NCBI GenBank assembly: GCA_947176755.1
Contig: CAMWRW010000015.1
Coordinates: forward strand, 1-36,145
Direction of reading: 5' to 3'
Source of the DNA: an uncultured Porphyromonadaceae bacterium
GTDB taxonomy: Bacteria > Bacteroidota > Bacteroidia > Bacteroidales > Muribaculaceae
DNA: 36,145 nucleotides
Of the stretch, positions 16,719 to 24,620 are shown in pieces (the first letter of the stretch is position 1; each line of letters opens with the position of its first letter). The translations under genes were made by a program, and so were the position numbers. The notes under the pieces are model-generated. The model made no database searches. It was not told the DNA's origin and saw only the letters and a list, made by a program, of their open reading frames with translations.

Positions 16719-17449
16719 TTTGCGGAGGGTTTGGGATTACGTAAAGCTTCGCGATATCTGCGGATGGTCTCGCCGATTCCGAGATAGAGAGCGTCGGAGA
16801 TAAGAGCGTGGCCAATGCTGACCTCGTCGAGGAGAGGGAGGGAGGCATGGAAGAACGCGAGGTTATCGAGGTTAAGGTCGTGGCCGGCATTAAGACCGAT
16901 ACCGGAGTTGCGGGCCTGTCGGGAGGCGGCCACGAAGGGAGCGACGGCCTTTTCCGGGTCTTCATGGAAATGGTCGGCGTAAGGTTTGGTGTAGAGTTCG
17001 ACACGGTCGGCTCCAATTCGAGCGGCCTCGCGGACCTGGATAGGGTCGGCATCGACGAAGATTGAGACGCGGATTCCGGCGTTACGGAAGCGTTCCACGA
17101 TAGGGCGGAGGAAATCGGCGTTTTTGAGCACGTCCCACCCCGCGGAAGAAGTGATAGCGTCCGGAGCGTCGGGCACGAGAGTGACCTGTTCGGGGCGAGT
17201 TGCGATCACGAGGGAGATAAAATCGTCGGAGGGATAACCTTCGATGTTGAATTCCGTGGTGACGGCTTCGCGGAGGTCGGCCACGTCGCGGCGGGTGATG
17301 TGACGTTGGTCGGGGCGGGGATGGACTGTGATTCCCTGGGCGCCGAGCTGCTCGCAGTCGCGGGCGAATTTGACCACATTAGGAATGTTCTCCCCGCGGG
17401 CGTTGCGGAGAGTGGCCACTTTATTGATGTTAACGCTGAGTCTTGTCAT
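16715..17449 (-). CDS. pdxJ: Pyridoxine 5'-phosphate synthase
   Basis: 244 residues, the normal PdxJ length. It has the expected active-site residues: His43 and His50 in [11 protein letters not shown], Glu70 in FNIEGYP, and His190 in GLNAGHDLN, matching E. coli His45, Glu72 and His193. The enzyme condenses 1-deoxy-D-xylulose 5-phosphate with 3-amino-2-oxopropyl phosphate to give PNP in vitamin B6 synthesis. It is the first gene of the minus-strand pdxJ-exbB-exbD-tonB operon and diverges from the CBS gene. No clear consensus promoter was found on the minus strand in the 131-base gap. Confidence 0.95.
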   Translation of the reverse strand: MTRLSVNINKVATLRNARGENIPNVVKFARDCEQLGAQGITVHPRPDQRHITRRDVADLREAVTTEFNIEGYPSDDFISLVIATRPEQVTLVPDAPDAITSSAGWDVLKNADFLRPIVERFRNAGIRVSIFVDADPIQVREAARIGADRVELYTKPYADHFHEDPEKAVAPFVAASRQARNSGIGLNAGHDLNLDNLAFFHASLPLLDEVSIGHALISDALYLGIGETIRRYREALRNPKPSAK

Positions 17450-17476
17450 TTAAAAAATATGAAGGATGGCCATGGA

Positions 17477-17507
17477 TTTGAAAAATGGCACGTTTTTTGT
17501 AACTTTG
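17477..17507 (+). promoter_or_regulatory. Promoter of the CBS-like/NAD kinase operon, with an overlapping sigma-54-like site
   Basis: TTTG (17477-17480) and TAACTTTG (17500-17507) are 19 bases apart, a full Bacteroidetes promoter. Within it, 17486-17501 reads TGGCACGTTTTTTGTA, which matches the sigma-54 consensus TGGCACRNNNNTTGCW except that the -12 GC is GT. The housekeeping promoter is well supported. The sigma-54 reading is a possibility only. Confidence 0.7.
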
Positions 17508-17580
17508 CGTATGCCGGAAAGCATCCGGGCCTCGCGACCGAGGCCTATCGGAATGCAAATTTACTAAAAAAAAGCAAAAG

Positions 17581-18084
17581 ATGATAGCAAGAGAAGCGAT
17601 AACGACAAAAAGCGGGTCGGAAGATGTTCGGCCGGCGCTGAACGTTGAGGCGGGAATGCCGCTTATCGACGTCTTGCCGAGGCTGTTGGAAGCTCCGGGT
17701 CGTAGTCTCGGCGTTGTGTCGGGAGATGTCCTGATCGGAGAGATCGACGAGCGGTCGCTTCTTGAGGGACTTGGGAAAATGATAGCGGGTCGCGACGACA
17801 GCAGCGTGCTGACCATCGAATGCGAGGCGTCAGATTTTTCAGCGTCGCGGATAGCGATGGCTGTCGAGGATGCCGACGTGCATCTTGTCGATATGCTGAG
17901 CCGGCCCTCCGGCGAGGGGATGATATCGGTCACATTGCGCGTGCGGACCGACGAGCCCTCCTCGGTGATGGCGAGCCTTCGTCGCCACGGATTCGAGGTG
18001 ACGGAGAGCGCGTCGGGCAATGAGAAAGAGTTAGGCCTTGCCGCCGAGCGGCTGCTCGGGCTGCAGGTGCTCATGAACGTATAA
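17581..18084 (+). CDS. CBS-domain-like protein with ACT-like C-terminus
   Basis: 167 residues. The first part (about 20-75: PLIDVLPRLLEAPGRSLGVV, then LIGEIDERSLLEGLG) resembles a single CBS motif. The later part (about 115-155: MISVTLRVRTDEPSSVMASLRRHGFEVTES) resembles an ACT fold. Such proteins next to nadK and opposite pdxJ are a recurrent Bacteroidales arrangement. Nucleotide or small-ligand sensing is inferred and no ligand is known. The gene has its own promoter with a leader of about 65 bases and is followed 42 bases later by nadK. Confidence 0.7.
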   Translation: MIAREAITTKSGSEDVRPALNVEAGMPLIDVLPRLLEAPGRSLGVVSGDVLIGEIDERSLLEGLGKMIAGRDDSSVLTIECEASDFSASRIAMAVEDADVHLVDMLSRPSGEGMISVTLRVRTDEPSSVMASLRRHGFEVTESASGNEKELGLAAERLLGLQVLMNV

Positions 18085-18126
18085 AGGGGAAGCGGCCTCG
18101 GGGAAGGATCAAAAGATAGAAGAGTT

Positions 18127-19065
18127 ATGGAAAAGGAGCAGATGATTGTTGCCGTCTACGGCAGCCGGCATCAGGAAAAGAATGCCGGAAAACTTCTTGA
18201 GATGTTTTCGATGTTGCGCCGTCAGGGCATGCGAGTGCTTGTGGAGGAGCGTCTGGGAAATCATCTGCATGAACTCGGGATTGCATTCGGCGACGGGCTT
18301 GAGATAGTGAAGGAGTTCCCGCGCGAGGCGATGACGCTTGTGAGCATCGGGGGCGACGGAACGTTTCTGCGTGCGTCTCGGTGGGCCGGGGGAAGCGAAG
18401 TCGGCATAATCGGGCTTAACACGGGCCATCTCGGATTTCTCGCGAGCTACGCGCTCGATGAAGTCGGGGAGCTTGTGGAAATCATCTGCCGGCGTTGCGG
18501 AGTTGTCGAGCCCCGACTGGCCTTGCGACTCGAAGGGCACGAAGAGAAGACCGAGGGCTGGCCTTACGCGCTCAACGAGATTGCCGTATCAAAAAGCGTA
18601 ACGGCGTCGATGCTGAATGTCAGGACATACGTCGACGGAGAATTTCTTGCCGACTATCGGGCAGACGGGCTCGTGATTTCGACGCCGACCGGCTCGACGG
18701 CCTACAATCTGTCGGTTGGAGGGCCGATACTTGAGCCGACACTGAGGAGCGTGATTCTGTCGCCGAACGCGCCGCATTCGCTTACGATGCGGCCGCTCGT
18801 GATCAGCGCTGACAGCCGGATAGACCTGGAGGTCTACAGTCGCGTCGGGGAGTGCCATCTGGCGCTCGACGGCAGGACGTTCGACATGGCGTGTCGCGAC
18901 ACGCGTCTGATGAGCAGCGAGGGAGAGGCAGAGCGACGCGGCGAAGCCGGGATCGCCTCCGACCTTCGGATCTCGGCGGCGCCGTTCAGTGTAAATGTGC
19001 TGCGCCGTCCGGACAGCAATTATGCGCGGTTGTTGCGCAACAAGCTCCTCTGGGGGCGGCGATAA
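18127..19065 (+). CDS. nadK: NAD kinase
   Basis: 312 residues if translated from the first ATG. Phosphorylates NAD to NADP with ATP or polyphosphate. The signature GGDGT is at 75-79 with the essential Asp77, and NTGHLGFL, LNEIAVSK and the glycine-rich YRADGLVISTPTGSTAYNLS follow in order. An ATG at 18142, preceded by AAGGAG, gives MIVAVYGSRH and may be the true start, since family members usually begin at that strand. Near the C-terminus about 20 low-complexity residues (MSSEGEAERRGEAGIAS) interrupt the usual beta strands before FSVNVLRRP. The gene ends right before the large hairpin at 19069-19129. Confidence 0.93.
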   Translation: MEKEQMIVAVYGSRHQEKNAGKLLEMFSMLRRQGMRVLVEERLGNHLHELGIAFGDGLEIVKEFPREAMTLVSIGGDGTFLRASRWAGGSEVGIIGLNTGHLGFLASYALDEVGELVEIICRRCGVVEPRLALRLEGHEEKTEGWPYALNEIAVSKSVTASMLNVRTYVDGEFLADYRADGLVISTPTGSTAYNLSVGGPILEPTLRSVILSPNAPHSLTMRPLVISADSRIDLEVYSRVGECHLALDGRTFDMACRDTRLMSSEGEAERRGEAGIASDLRISAAPFSVNVLRRPDSNYARLLRNKLLWGRR

Positions 19066-19068
19066 CGA

Positions 19069-19129
19069 GGATACGCAACAAGACAGGGCGCAGTTCGATA
19101 AGAACTGCGCCCTGTCTTGTTGCGTATCG
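19069..19129. terminator. 26-27 bp perfect hairpin between convergent nadK and secG
   Basis: GATACGCAACAAGACAGGGC and six further bases (19070-19095) are repeated exactly in reverse complement at 19103-19128, and C19096 with G19102 can add a 27th pair around a five-base loop. It lies between two stops, so a two-way terminator is likely. However, neither side has a T run, so it may instead be an mRNA-end stabiliser. Confidence 0.6.
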
Positions 19130-19142
19130 GATGGAGAGGAAA

Positions 19143-19448
19143 TTACTTGGCGGGGACGTTCACGGGAGCCGGAGCGGGAGCGGAAGGCGCCGTTGCGGCG
19201 GGCGTGATGTTGGAGACGTTGACGGGAGTCTTCACAGTGAAAGAGGCGCAGATGGAGAAGAAGCAAATCACGATTGCGAGAGTCCATGTGGCTTTTTCAA
19301 TGAAGTCGGTGGTCTTACGGTAGCCGAGGTACTGATTACCGCCGGAATAGTCGGAGGCGAGGCCGCCACCTTTTGATTTCTGGATGAGCACGGCGCCTAC
19401 GAGGAGGAGCGATGCGATCACGATGAGGATGCAGAAAAAGATATACAT
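19143..19448 (-). CDS. secG: Preprotein translocase subunit SecG
   Basis: 101 residues with two membrane helices (about 3-23 and 54-72) linked by the SecG signature QKSKGGGLASDYSGG (23-37). It assists SecYE in protein export. The C-terminal 25 residues are Ala/Pro-rich (TPAATAPSAPAPAP) and longer than in many SecG proteins, a common variation in Bacteroidetes. It lies 81 bases downstream of the TPR-like gene on the same strand; that gap contains a short CCGTGC/GCACGG stem and no clear promoter. Confidence 0.92.
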   Translation of the reverse strand: MYIFFCILIVIASLLLVGAVLIQKSKGGGLASDYSGGNQYLGYRKTTDFIEKATWTLAIVICFFSICASFTVKTPVNVSNITPAATAPSAPAPAPVNVPAK

Positions 19449-19529
19449 ATCTGAATGTTATTAAATTACGCTATAAATTCCGCAGCCGTGCAGGTCTTTG
19501 GGAGCGGCACGGTGCGAAACGCGGCTTCT

Positions 19530-20213
19530 TCAGGATAGAGCCTGATTGGCTATAAGTTTCTTGAGGAAGCGGATTTGGTCTGCAAAGTAAATACTTTTTT
19601 TCGGATTTTTCAAGTTAAGTTCGGTAATTATTTCAAGGGCTTTGGAATAATTGCCATTTTTTATCATGACCTTGGCGAGGGTTTCGGATAATTCGGGTTC
19701 TTTGTGTCGGGGACGGTCGTGTTCCTGTTCCTTGCGGATTTCGGGAGTCGGCGGGGCCGGTTTGCGGGGAGCCCGGGGAGATTTGGGAGGGACGGCCGAG
19801 AGGAAAGCGTCGATTGCGGAGTCTGTTTCGTCGGCGGGTCTCGACTCATCTCCGGCCGGGGGGGTGCTGTCGGCATCGTCGAAAGAGTAAGGGGCGGCCA
19901 CGGGCACAATCAGGGCCTCGATATCGTCGGAGGCGGTAGCGGGTCCTGCGGGGGCAAACCGGTCGATAAAGGAGGCTATTGTGGACTCCGTGGAGAGTTC
20001 GGCATGCCGGAGGTCGGGATAGAAGTTGGCGAAATCCTCGGGGTCGAGACCGAGGGCGATACGGAGCGCCCCCTCGTCGCCGATGGCGGTGGCGAGGCGG
20101 CGGACGAGTCGTCGTTTCTCCTCCGGCAAAGCGTCGGGGATGAGATCAAGAACGGGGATAATGAAGGCCGGATATTTGCGAAGGCTTTCGGCGAGTGTGG
20201 CTGAGTCGGTCAT
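19530..20213 (-). CDS. Conserved hypothetical protein with C-terminal TPR-like motif
   Basis: 227 residues from the ATG at 20213 (an upstream frame continuing into lptE has no conserved character). No named family recognised. The first 100 residues look folded (YPAFIIPVLDLIPDALPEEK, LATAIGDEGALRIALG). Residues about 110-180 are Pro/Ser/Asp-rich and probably disordered. The last 45 residues form a helix pair typical of tetratricopeptide units (KVMIKNGNYSKALEIITELN, then FADQIRFLKKLIANQ). It sits between lptE and secG in the envelope operon, so a role near export or outer-membrane assembly is possible but unproven. Confidence 0.75.
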   Translation of the reverse strand: MTDSATLAESLRKYPAFIIPVLDLIPDALPEEKRRLVRRLATAIGDEGALRIALGLDPEDFANFYPDLRHAELSTESTIASFIDRFAPAGPATASDDIEALIVPVAAPYSFDDADSTPPAGDESRPADETDSAIDAFLSAVPPKSPRAPRKPAPPTPEIRKEQEHDRPRHKEPELSETLAKVMIKNGNYSKALEIITELNLKNPKKSIYFADQIRFLKKLIANQALS

Positions 20214-20238
20214 GGGATGAGAAGATAGAGGGCCGGGA

Positions 20239-20763
20239 TTACCAGTTGCCCAGTGTGGCGTTAAAGATGAGATTGACAAGTTCCTCGCTGATTTCCTGAC
20301 AGAGTTGGTCTTGCACGTCGGTGAGCATGAGCGAGGAGGAGAACTGGCGGTAGGCCGAGAAGCTCTGGTCGATGTTGTTGGCGGGGTTTTTGTTGTCGGT
20401 ATAGCGGACGCGGACGGTGATTGTGAGTCTTGTTTCGGTTGCGTATGCGTCGGTTCCGACGGCTTGAGGGGAGAGAGAATAGCCGGTGATTTCCCCGGAG
20501 AGTTCAAGATCGGCGTTGCCCTGAATTTCCTGAAGGCGAGTGTTGCGTGTCACATAGTTCATCAGCTCATTCTCGAAAGTCTGCTGGAGGGGAGGATATA
20601 CGAGAGCGGCCCGGATAGGAAAGTCTGCGATGTCGATTGTCTTGTAGATGTCGTAGTTGATCGAGGATCCGTTGAGAGTGTAATGAGGGACGCAGCCGGA
20701 GAGGGCCGCAATGGGGAGGATTGCGGAGGCGGCGCGGAGGATGTATCTGGCGAGAGGGGTCAT
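20239..20763 (-). CDS. lptE: LptE-family outer-membrane lipoprotein
   Basis: 174 residues. A signal peptide ends in the lipobox LSGC with Cys24 as the lipidated residue. The following YTLNGSSINYDIYKTIDIADFPI, the NYVTRNTRLQ region and a later RVRYTDNKNP strand are characteristic of the Bacteroidetes LptE-like family, which forms the plug of the LptD lipopolysaccharide translocon. Overall similarity to the E. coli protein is always low, so function rests on the family pattern. It overlaps the stop of the sigma-54 activator by four bases and is followed by the TPR-like gene after 25 bases. Confidence 0.82.
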   Translation of the reverse strand: MTPLARYILRAASAILPIAALSGCVPHYTLNGSSINYDIYKTIDIADFPIRAALVYPPLQQTFENELMNYVTRNTRLQEIQGNADLELSGEITGYSLSPQAVGTDAYATETRLTITVRVRYTDNKNPANNIDQSFSAYRQFSSSLMLTDVQDQLCQEISEELVNLIFNATLGNW

Positions 20764-21941
20764 TCTATGTTGAGGTCCTGGATTTTACGATAAAGGGTCC
20801 GCAGGGAGATGTTAAGTTCTTCGGCGGTGAGCTTTTTGTTTCCGTTGTTTCGGGCGAGGGCGTCGGCGATCGCGGATTTCTCCGCCTCTTCGAGCGAGAC
20901 GGGTCGCGCGGGGGAGAGGAGGTCGGATTCAGGATATCGTATGAGCGAGGTGACATTCGACATCGAGTCGGCGCGGCGGGATGAATGTTGGCCGGTGCCT
21001 TTTACGGCATCGCGCAGCTGTTCGACTTCCGATTTCAGGGAGAGGACGAGTTGCCAGAGCATCTGCCGTTCGGCCTCGGGGTCGGGGGCGTTAACCTGCC
21101 GGCGTGCCGGTGTCGAAAGGGGAGAGTGGTCGATAGGGAGGATGTCGAGCACATCGTCGCGCGAGATTTCCTCGCCGGCATGGAAGAGGGCGAGCTGGTC
21201 GACCACGTTCTTCAGCTGGCGGACATTGCCGGGCCAGCGGTAGAGAAGCAGAGCGCGGGAGGCCCCTTCGGAGAAGCTGACCGGAGATGTGACATATTTT
21301 CGGGCGAAGTCGGAAGCGAACTTTCTGGCGAGCAGGAGAATGTCGTCACCACGGTCGTGGAGGTTTGGGACGTCGATCTTAATTGTGGAGAGACGGTAGT
21401 AAAGGTCTTCGCGAAACTTTCCTTTTCTGACGGCTTCGAGGAGGTCGACATTGGTGGCGGCCACAACGCGGATATCGGTTTTCTGGACCGTCGAGGATCC
21501 GACCTTAATGAATTCGCCCGATTCAAGGACGCGCAGCAGTCGGGCCTGTGTCGTGAGGGGGAGCTCGGCGACTTCATCAAGGAAAATCGTCCCGCCGTCG
21601 GCCTCTTCGAAATAGCCTTTACGTGAGGAAACGGCGCCGGTGAAGGCCCCTTTTTCGTGGCCGAAAAGTTCGCTGTCGATAGTGCCTTCGGGGATTGCGC
21701 CGCAGTTGACGGCGATATACTTCTTATGTTTTCGGGCGCCGAACTGATGGATTATTTTCGGAAAGAACTCCTTTCCGGAGCCGGATTCGCCGCCGATCAG
21801 GACAGAGAGGTCAATGGGGGCGACAGTAATAGCCCGGGAAAGGGCGCGGATTAGCAGCGGCGAGTTGCCGACAATCGAGAAACGTTGCTTGACGAGAGCG
21901 ACATCCTCCGGGATTTCCGCAGCGGGGATAAGTTCGGCCAT
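20760..21941 (-). CDS. Sigma-54-dependent transcriptional activator without receiver domain
   Basis: 393 residues. The AAA+ core starts almost at once: Walker A GESGSGKE (51-58), the sigma-54-contacting GAFTGA (98-103), Walker B GGTIFLDE (about 115-122), and the [11 protein letters not shown] segment. A linker rich in charged residues leads to a Fis-type helix-turn-helix (about 365-390, [23 protein letters not shown]). No N-terminal regulatory domain is present, so control may come from a partner protein or from expression level. Its position before lptE, with start and stop overlaps, suggests that an envelope operon carries its own activator. Its targets are unknown; one sigma-54-like site is seen at 17486-17501. 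Confidence 0.93.
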   Translation of the reverse strand: MAELIPAAEIPEDVALVKQRFSIVGNSPLLIRALSRAITVAPIDLSVLIGGESGSGKEFFPKIIHQFGARKHKKYIAVNCGAIPEGTIDSELFGHEKGAFTGAVSSRKGYFEEADGGTIFLDEVAELPLTTQARLLRVLESGEFIKVGSSTVQKTDIRVVAATNVDLLEAVRKGKFREDLYYRLSTIKIDVPNLHDRGDDILLLARKFASDFARKYVTSPVSFSEGASRALLLYRWPGNVRQLKNVVDQLALFHAGEEISRDDVLDILPIDHSPLSTPARRQVNAPDPEAERQMLWQLVLSLKSEVEQLRDAVKGTGQHSSRRADSMSNVTSLIRYPESDLLSPARPVSLEEAEKSAIADALARNNGNKKLTAEELNISLRTLYRKIQDLNIE

Positions 21942-21943
21942 GA

Positions 21944-22807
21944 TTATCGGATTGAAGAAAGGGAATAAGTTTGTTGGCGCAGGAAGCGGCCGAATGAGTC
22001 AAGGTCGGAGAATTCCGCTTGCTTTTCGACGGAGATGGGGTTTCCGAAAGTGATATGCATCTCGCGGCCGGTCTTGTTGAAAAGTTCGCGCGGGAGACGT
22101 AGTGTCCTGAGACGCCAGTCGATGAGGCCGAGGATGTTGAAGAACGTGGAGTTATGGTCATGGAAATAGACCGGTATCACGGGCACTTTCAACTGTTTGA
22201 TGAGCCGGATTATGGAGGGTTGCCATTGACGGTCGCGGATGTGGAGCGTACGGTCGATTTTCGAGACGGCTCCTGCGGGGAAGAACCCGATGGGGTGACC
22301 TTCGCGGACGTGTCGCATTGCCTCCCGGATGCCGTCCATCGTGACCCGTCGCTTTTCCGGGTCATCGCTTTTCGAAGGGTCGACAGCGATAAACGACGGG
22401 CGCATGGCCGAGATATAATTGAGAAACATATTGACCATCACGCGGAAGTCGGGTCTGTGGCGCCCTATAATATCAATGAGCATGATTCCGTCCAGGGCTC
22501 CGAGAGGGTGATTGGAGACGGTGATGAAAGGGGCGGAAGGGAACGCGTCGAGCACCTCCTCGTTGTCGATACGTTTCCTGATATGATAGGCCTCGTCGAT
22601 CAGGAGGTTGGAGAATTTAACCCCGGTTTCGTAGCAATAACGGGAATGAACCTCATTGCACTTGTCGATTATGAGCCAGTGCATCAAGGCTTTCACGATT
22701 TTGGGATGGCCGTCGAGGATAGGGGCAATCTTTCGGATATCATCGTAATTCAACAGGTCCGGGCGAACTCCCGGGGCCGGAGAATGCTTTTCTGCGTCTT
22801 GAATCAT
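21944..22807 (-). CDS. PlsC-like (hemolysin/ornithine- or glycine-lipid type) acyltransferase
   Basis: 287 residues from the ATG at 22807. The acyltransferase motif reads SNHPLGALDG, the form seen in the hemolysin/OlsA-like branch of the PlsC superfamily, with FFPAGAVSK (the EGT-like motif) and PVIPVYF further on. No signal peptide. Such enzymes acylate lysolipids; in Bacteroides related proteins build glycine lipids and ornithine lipids, but the usual partner N-acyltransferase is not next to it. A longer frame starting at 22843 is less likely because the promoter -7 box lies at 22813-22820. Two bases separate it from the sigma-54 activator, so it heads the envelope operon. Confidence 0.85.
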   Translation of the reverse strand: MIQDAEKHSPAPGVRPDLLNYDDIRKIAPILDGHPKIVKALMHWLIIDKCNEVHSRYCYETGVKFSNLLIDEAYHIRKRIDNEEVLDAFPSAPFITVSNHPLGALDGIMLIDIIGRHRPDFRVMVNMFLNYISAMRPSFIAVDPSKSDDPEKRRVTMDGIREAMRHVREGHPIGFFPAGAVSKIDRTLHIRDRQWQPSIIRLIKQLKVPVIPVYFHDHNSTFFNILGLIDWRLRTLRLPRELFNKTGREMHITFGNPISVEKQAEFSDLDSFGRFLRQQTYSLSSIR

Positions 22808-22812
22808 AGCTG

Positions 22813-22844
22813 CAAAAATAGCAAAAAAATCGGAAAACGGCAAT
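22813..22844 (-). promoter_or_regulatory. Promoter of the acyltransferase operon
   Basis: On the minus strand TATTTTTG (22820-22813) matches TAnnTTTG, with ATTG at 22844-22841 (one mismatch to TTTG, spacing 20). Transcription would begin within a few bases of the ATG at 22807, so the message would be leaderless or nearly so. Confidence 0.5.
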
Positions 22845-22918
22845 CGGGGATGTCTCGTGGAGAGCGTTTGAAAGTGAGCCGGATTGACGGATAAGGAGAG
22901 GATGATTATGAAAAAGGA

Positions 22919-22926
22919 TAAATTTG
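22919..22926 (+). promoter_or_regulatory. -7 box before the portal gene
   Basis: TAAATTTG fits the -7 consensus and lies 18 bases before the ATG at 22945. No TTTG is present at the -33 distance, so this is tentative. Confidence 0.4.
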
Positions 22927-22944
22927 CCGCAAAAAATTGAAATT

Positions 22945-24471
22945 ATGGGAATTGAGAGATTCAAGGCCGACGCACGGTCGATAGAGCTTCTGACACGGGC
23001 GCAGGCATGTTGGGGAGCTGCGGCCGGATTCCGGAGCGAGAGAGAACGCAACAAGCGGTTTACGTACGGCGACCAGTGGGGCGACCGTGTTGAACTCGAC
23101 GGAGTGTGGATGAGTGAAGAGGAAGTGATTCGTTCGCAAGGCAATATCCCGTTGAAGAATAATCTTATCCGGCGACTTGTCAGGAATGTTCTGGGCGTGT
23201 TCCGCGGACGGTGGGTGTCGCCGCGGTGCGATAGCCGGGACCCGGCGGAGCGCTGCGGGGCGGCCACGATGCAGCAGCTTCTTGATTACAATATGGAGCT
23301 CAACCGGATGGAGGAGGTCTATGCCCGGTCGATGGAGGAATTTCTGATAAGCGGGATGGTTGTTCATAAAAAATGGTACGGTCGGAAAGGGACGCGGGTC
23401 GATTGTTGGACCGATACGGTTTCTCCAGAGCATTTCTTCGCCGACTTCGGCACGCGGGATTTCCGGGCATGGGATATGGAGCTGATCGGAGAAATCCACG
23501 ACCTTACGGCGGCTCGCCTTTGTGCGCAGTTCGGAGCGGACGAAGAGGAATGTCAATGGCTCACGCGCCTGTCGGGAGGGGGACGCTGCCGTGTATACGA
23601 GATATGGCACCGGGCGCATCGCTTCGGCTATCGTTGTTACGATCCGGCGTCGGGAAGAATCTGCCGGGTCGCGGCTGCGGATTATTCTCAGGTGGAGAAC
23701 GAAAACGAACGGCGCCGGCATGACGGCATCGCCCCGATAGAAACGAAATGGAGCTCATGGGAGGAATGGCATTATATGTTCTGCGGCCCGTCGGGGGAGG
23801 TGCTGTCGGAGGGAGTGAGCCCGTATGCCCACGGAAGCCATCCATACATTTTCAAGGCCTATCCCTTTATCGACGGAGAGATTCATTCCTTCGTCGGCGA
23901 TATAATCGACCAGCAGAAGCTGACCAACCGATTGATTTCGATGTACGACTGGATTCTACGGGCCTCGGCGAAGGGAGTGCTCCTTTTCCCGGAGGGGGCC
24001 TTGCCGGAGGGGGTGACGATCGACGACATTGCCGACGAGTGGGGACGTTTTAACGGAGTGATAGTGTTCAGGCCCAAAGCGGGGATGCCGCTGCCGCAGC
24101 AAGTAAGTTCAAAAGCGACGGACATCGGGATAACCGAGCTACTTGACATCCAGATGAAGATGATGGAGGATATCTCGGGAGTGAACGGAGCGTTGCAGGG
24201 GAAACTTGACAACGGGTCGATGAGCGGAACGCTGTATGATCAGCAGACGCGCAATTCATTGTCAGCGCTTGCCGATCTTCTCCGGAGTTATGATGATTTT
24301 ATTCGGGAGGGAGTTGTGAAGGATGCCTCGAATATCCGGCAATACTATTCGAAACGAAAAATCTGCAGGATCATCGGGGCGGCTCAGCCGGGAATATCTC
24401 TTTTGGAGGAATCGGAGAGATTTATCGAAAATGAGGAGGATTTCACACTGCGGAAAGAGGATTCAAATTAG
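22945..24471 (+). CDS. Orphan phage portal-like protein (P22 type)
   Basis: 508 residues. The sequence has the P22-like portal character: FTYGDQWGDR near the start, NNLIRRLVRNVLGVFRGRW, TVSPEHFFADFGTRD, the central KAYPFIDGEIHSFVGDIIDQQKLTNRL region, and a later SGVNGALQGKLDNGSMSGTLYDQQTRNS region. Known P22 portal proteins are longer (about 700 residues), mainly at the C-terminus. A portal normally forms the dodecameric DNA gate of a capsid. No terminase, capsid, tail or integrase gene is adjacent and base composition is like the host genes, which points to a retained or domesticated gene. The ATG at 22945 is chosen over a TTG at 22924. Confidence 0.75.
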   Translation: MGIERFKADARSIELLTRAQACWGAAAGFRSERERNKRFTYGDQWGDRVELDGVWMSEEEVIRSQGNIPLKNNLIRRLVRNVLGVFRGRWVSPRCDSRDPAERCGAATMQQLLDYNMELNRMEEVYARSMEEFLISGMVVHKKWYGRKGTRVDCWTDTVSPEHFFADFGTRDFRAWDMELIGEIHDLTAARLCAQFGADEEECQWLTRLSGGGRCRVYEIWHRAHRFGYRCYDPASGRICRVAAADYSQVENENERRRHDGIAPIETKWSSWEEWHYMFCGPSGEVLSEGVSPYAHGSHPYIFKAYPFIDGEIHSFVGDIIDQQKLTNRLISMYDWILRASAKGVLLFPEGALPEGVTIDDIADEWGRFNGVIVFRPKAGMPLPQQVSSKATDIGITELLDIQMKMMEDISGVNGALQGKLDNGSMSGTLYDQQTRNSLSALADLLRSYDDFIREGVVKDASNIRQYYSKRKICRIIGAAQPGISLLEESERFIENEEDFTLRKEDSN

Positions 24472-24514
24472 GAAAATAAATCATAAAAAGATGATATGTA
24501 TTTAAATATTAATG

Positions 24515-24530
24515 AAAAAGTAGCTTTTTT
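24515..24530 (+). terminator. Possible weak terminator after the portal gene
   Basis: AAAAAG (24515-24520) and CTTTTTT (24524-24530) can form a short stem with a three-base loop ending in a T run. The stem is AT-only apart from one pair, so strength is doubtful. Confidence 0.3.
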
Positions 24531-24561
24531 AAATTATAGAAGCGAAATTATAGAGAATGTG

Positions 24562-24592
24562 TTTGATTATAAGAAATAATTATATATATTTG
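24562..24592 (+). promoter_or_regulatory. Promoter of the C10-like/secreted-protein pair
   Basis: TTTG (24562-24565) and TATATTTG (24585-24592), spaced by 19 bases, match the Bacteroidetes consensus. The leader to the ATG at 24621 would be about 20 bases. Confidence 0.7.
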
Positions 24593-24620
24593 TAGAAATT
24601 AACACAAAACTTTGAAGAAA

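Noticed and set aside
22908-22940. Ten-codon open frame (MKKDKFAAKN) with an AGGAG upstream, just before the portal gene
   Set aside because: Too short to support as a gene and it overlaps the proposed -7 box. It might be a leader peptide, but nothing else supports this.
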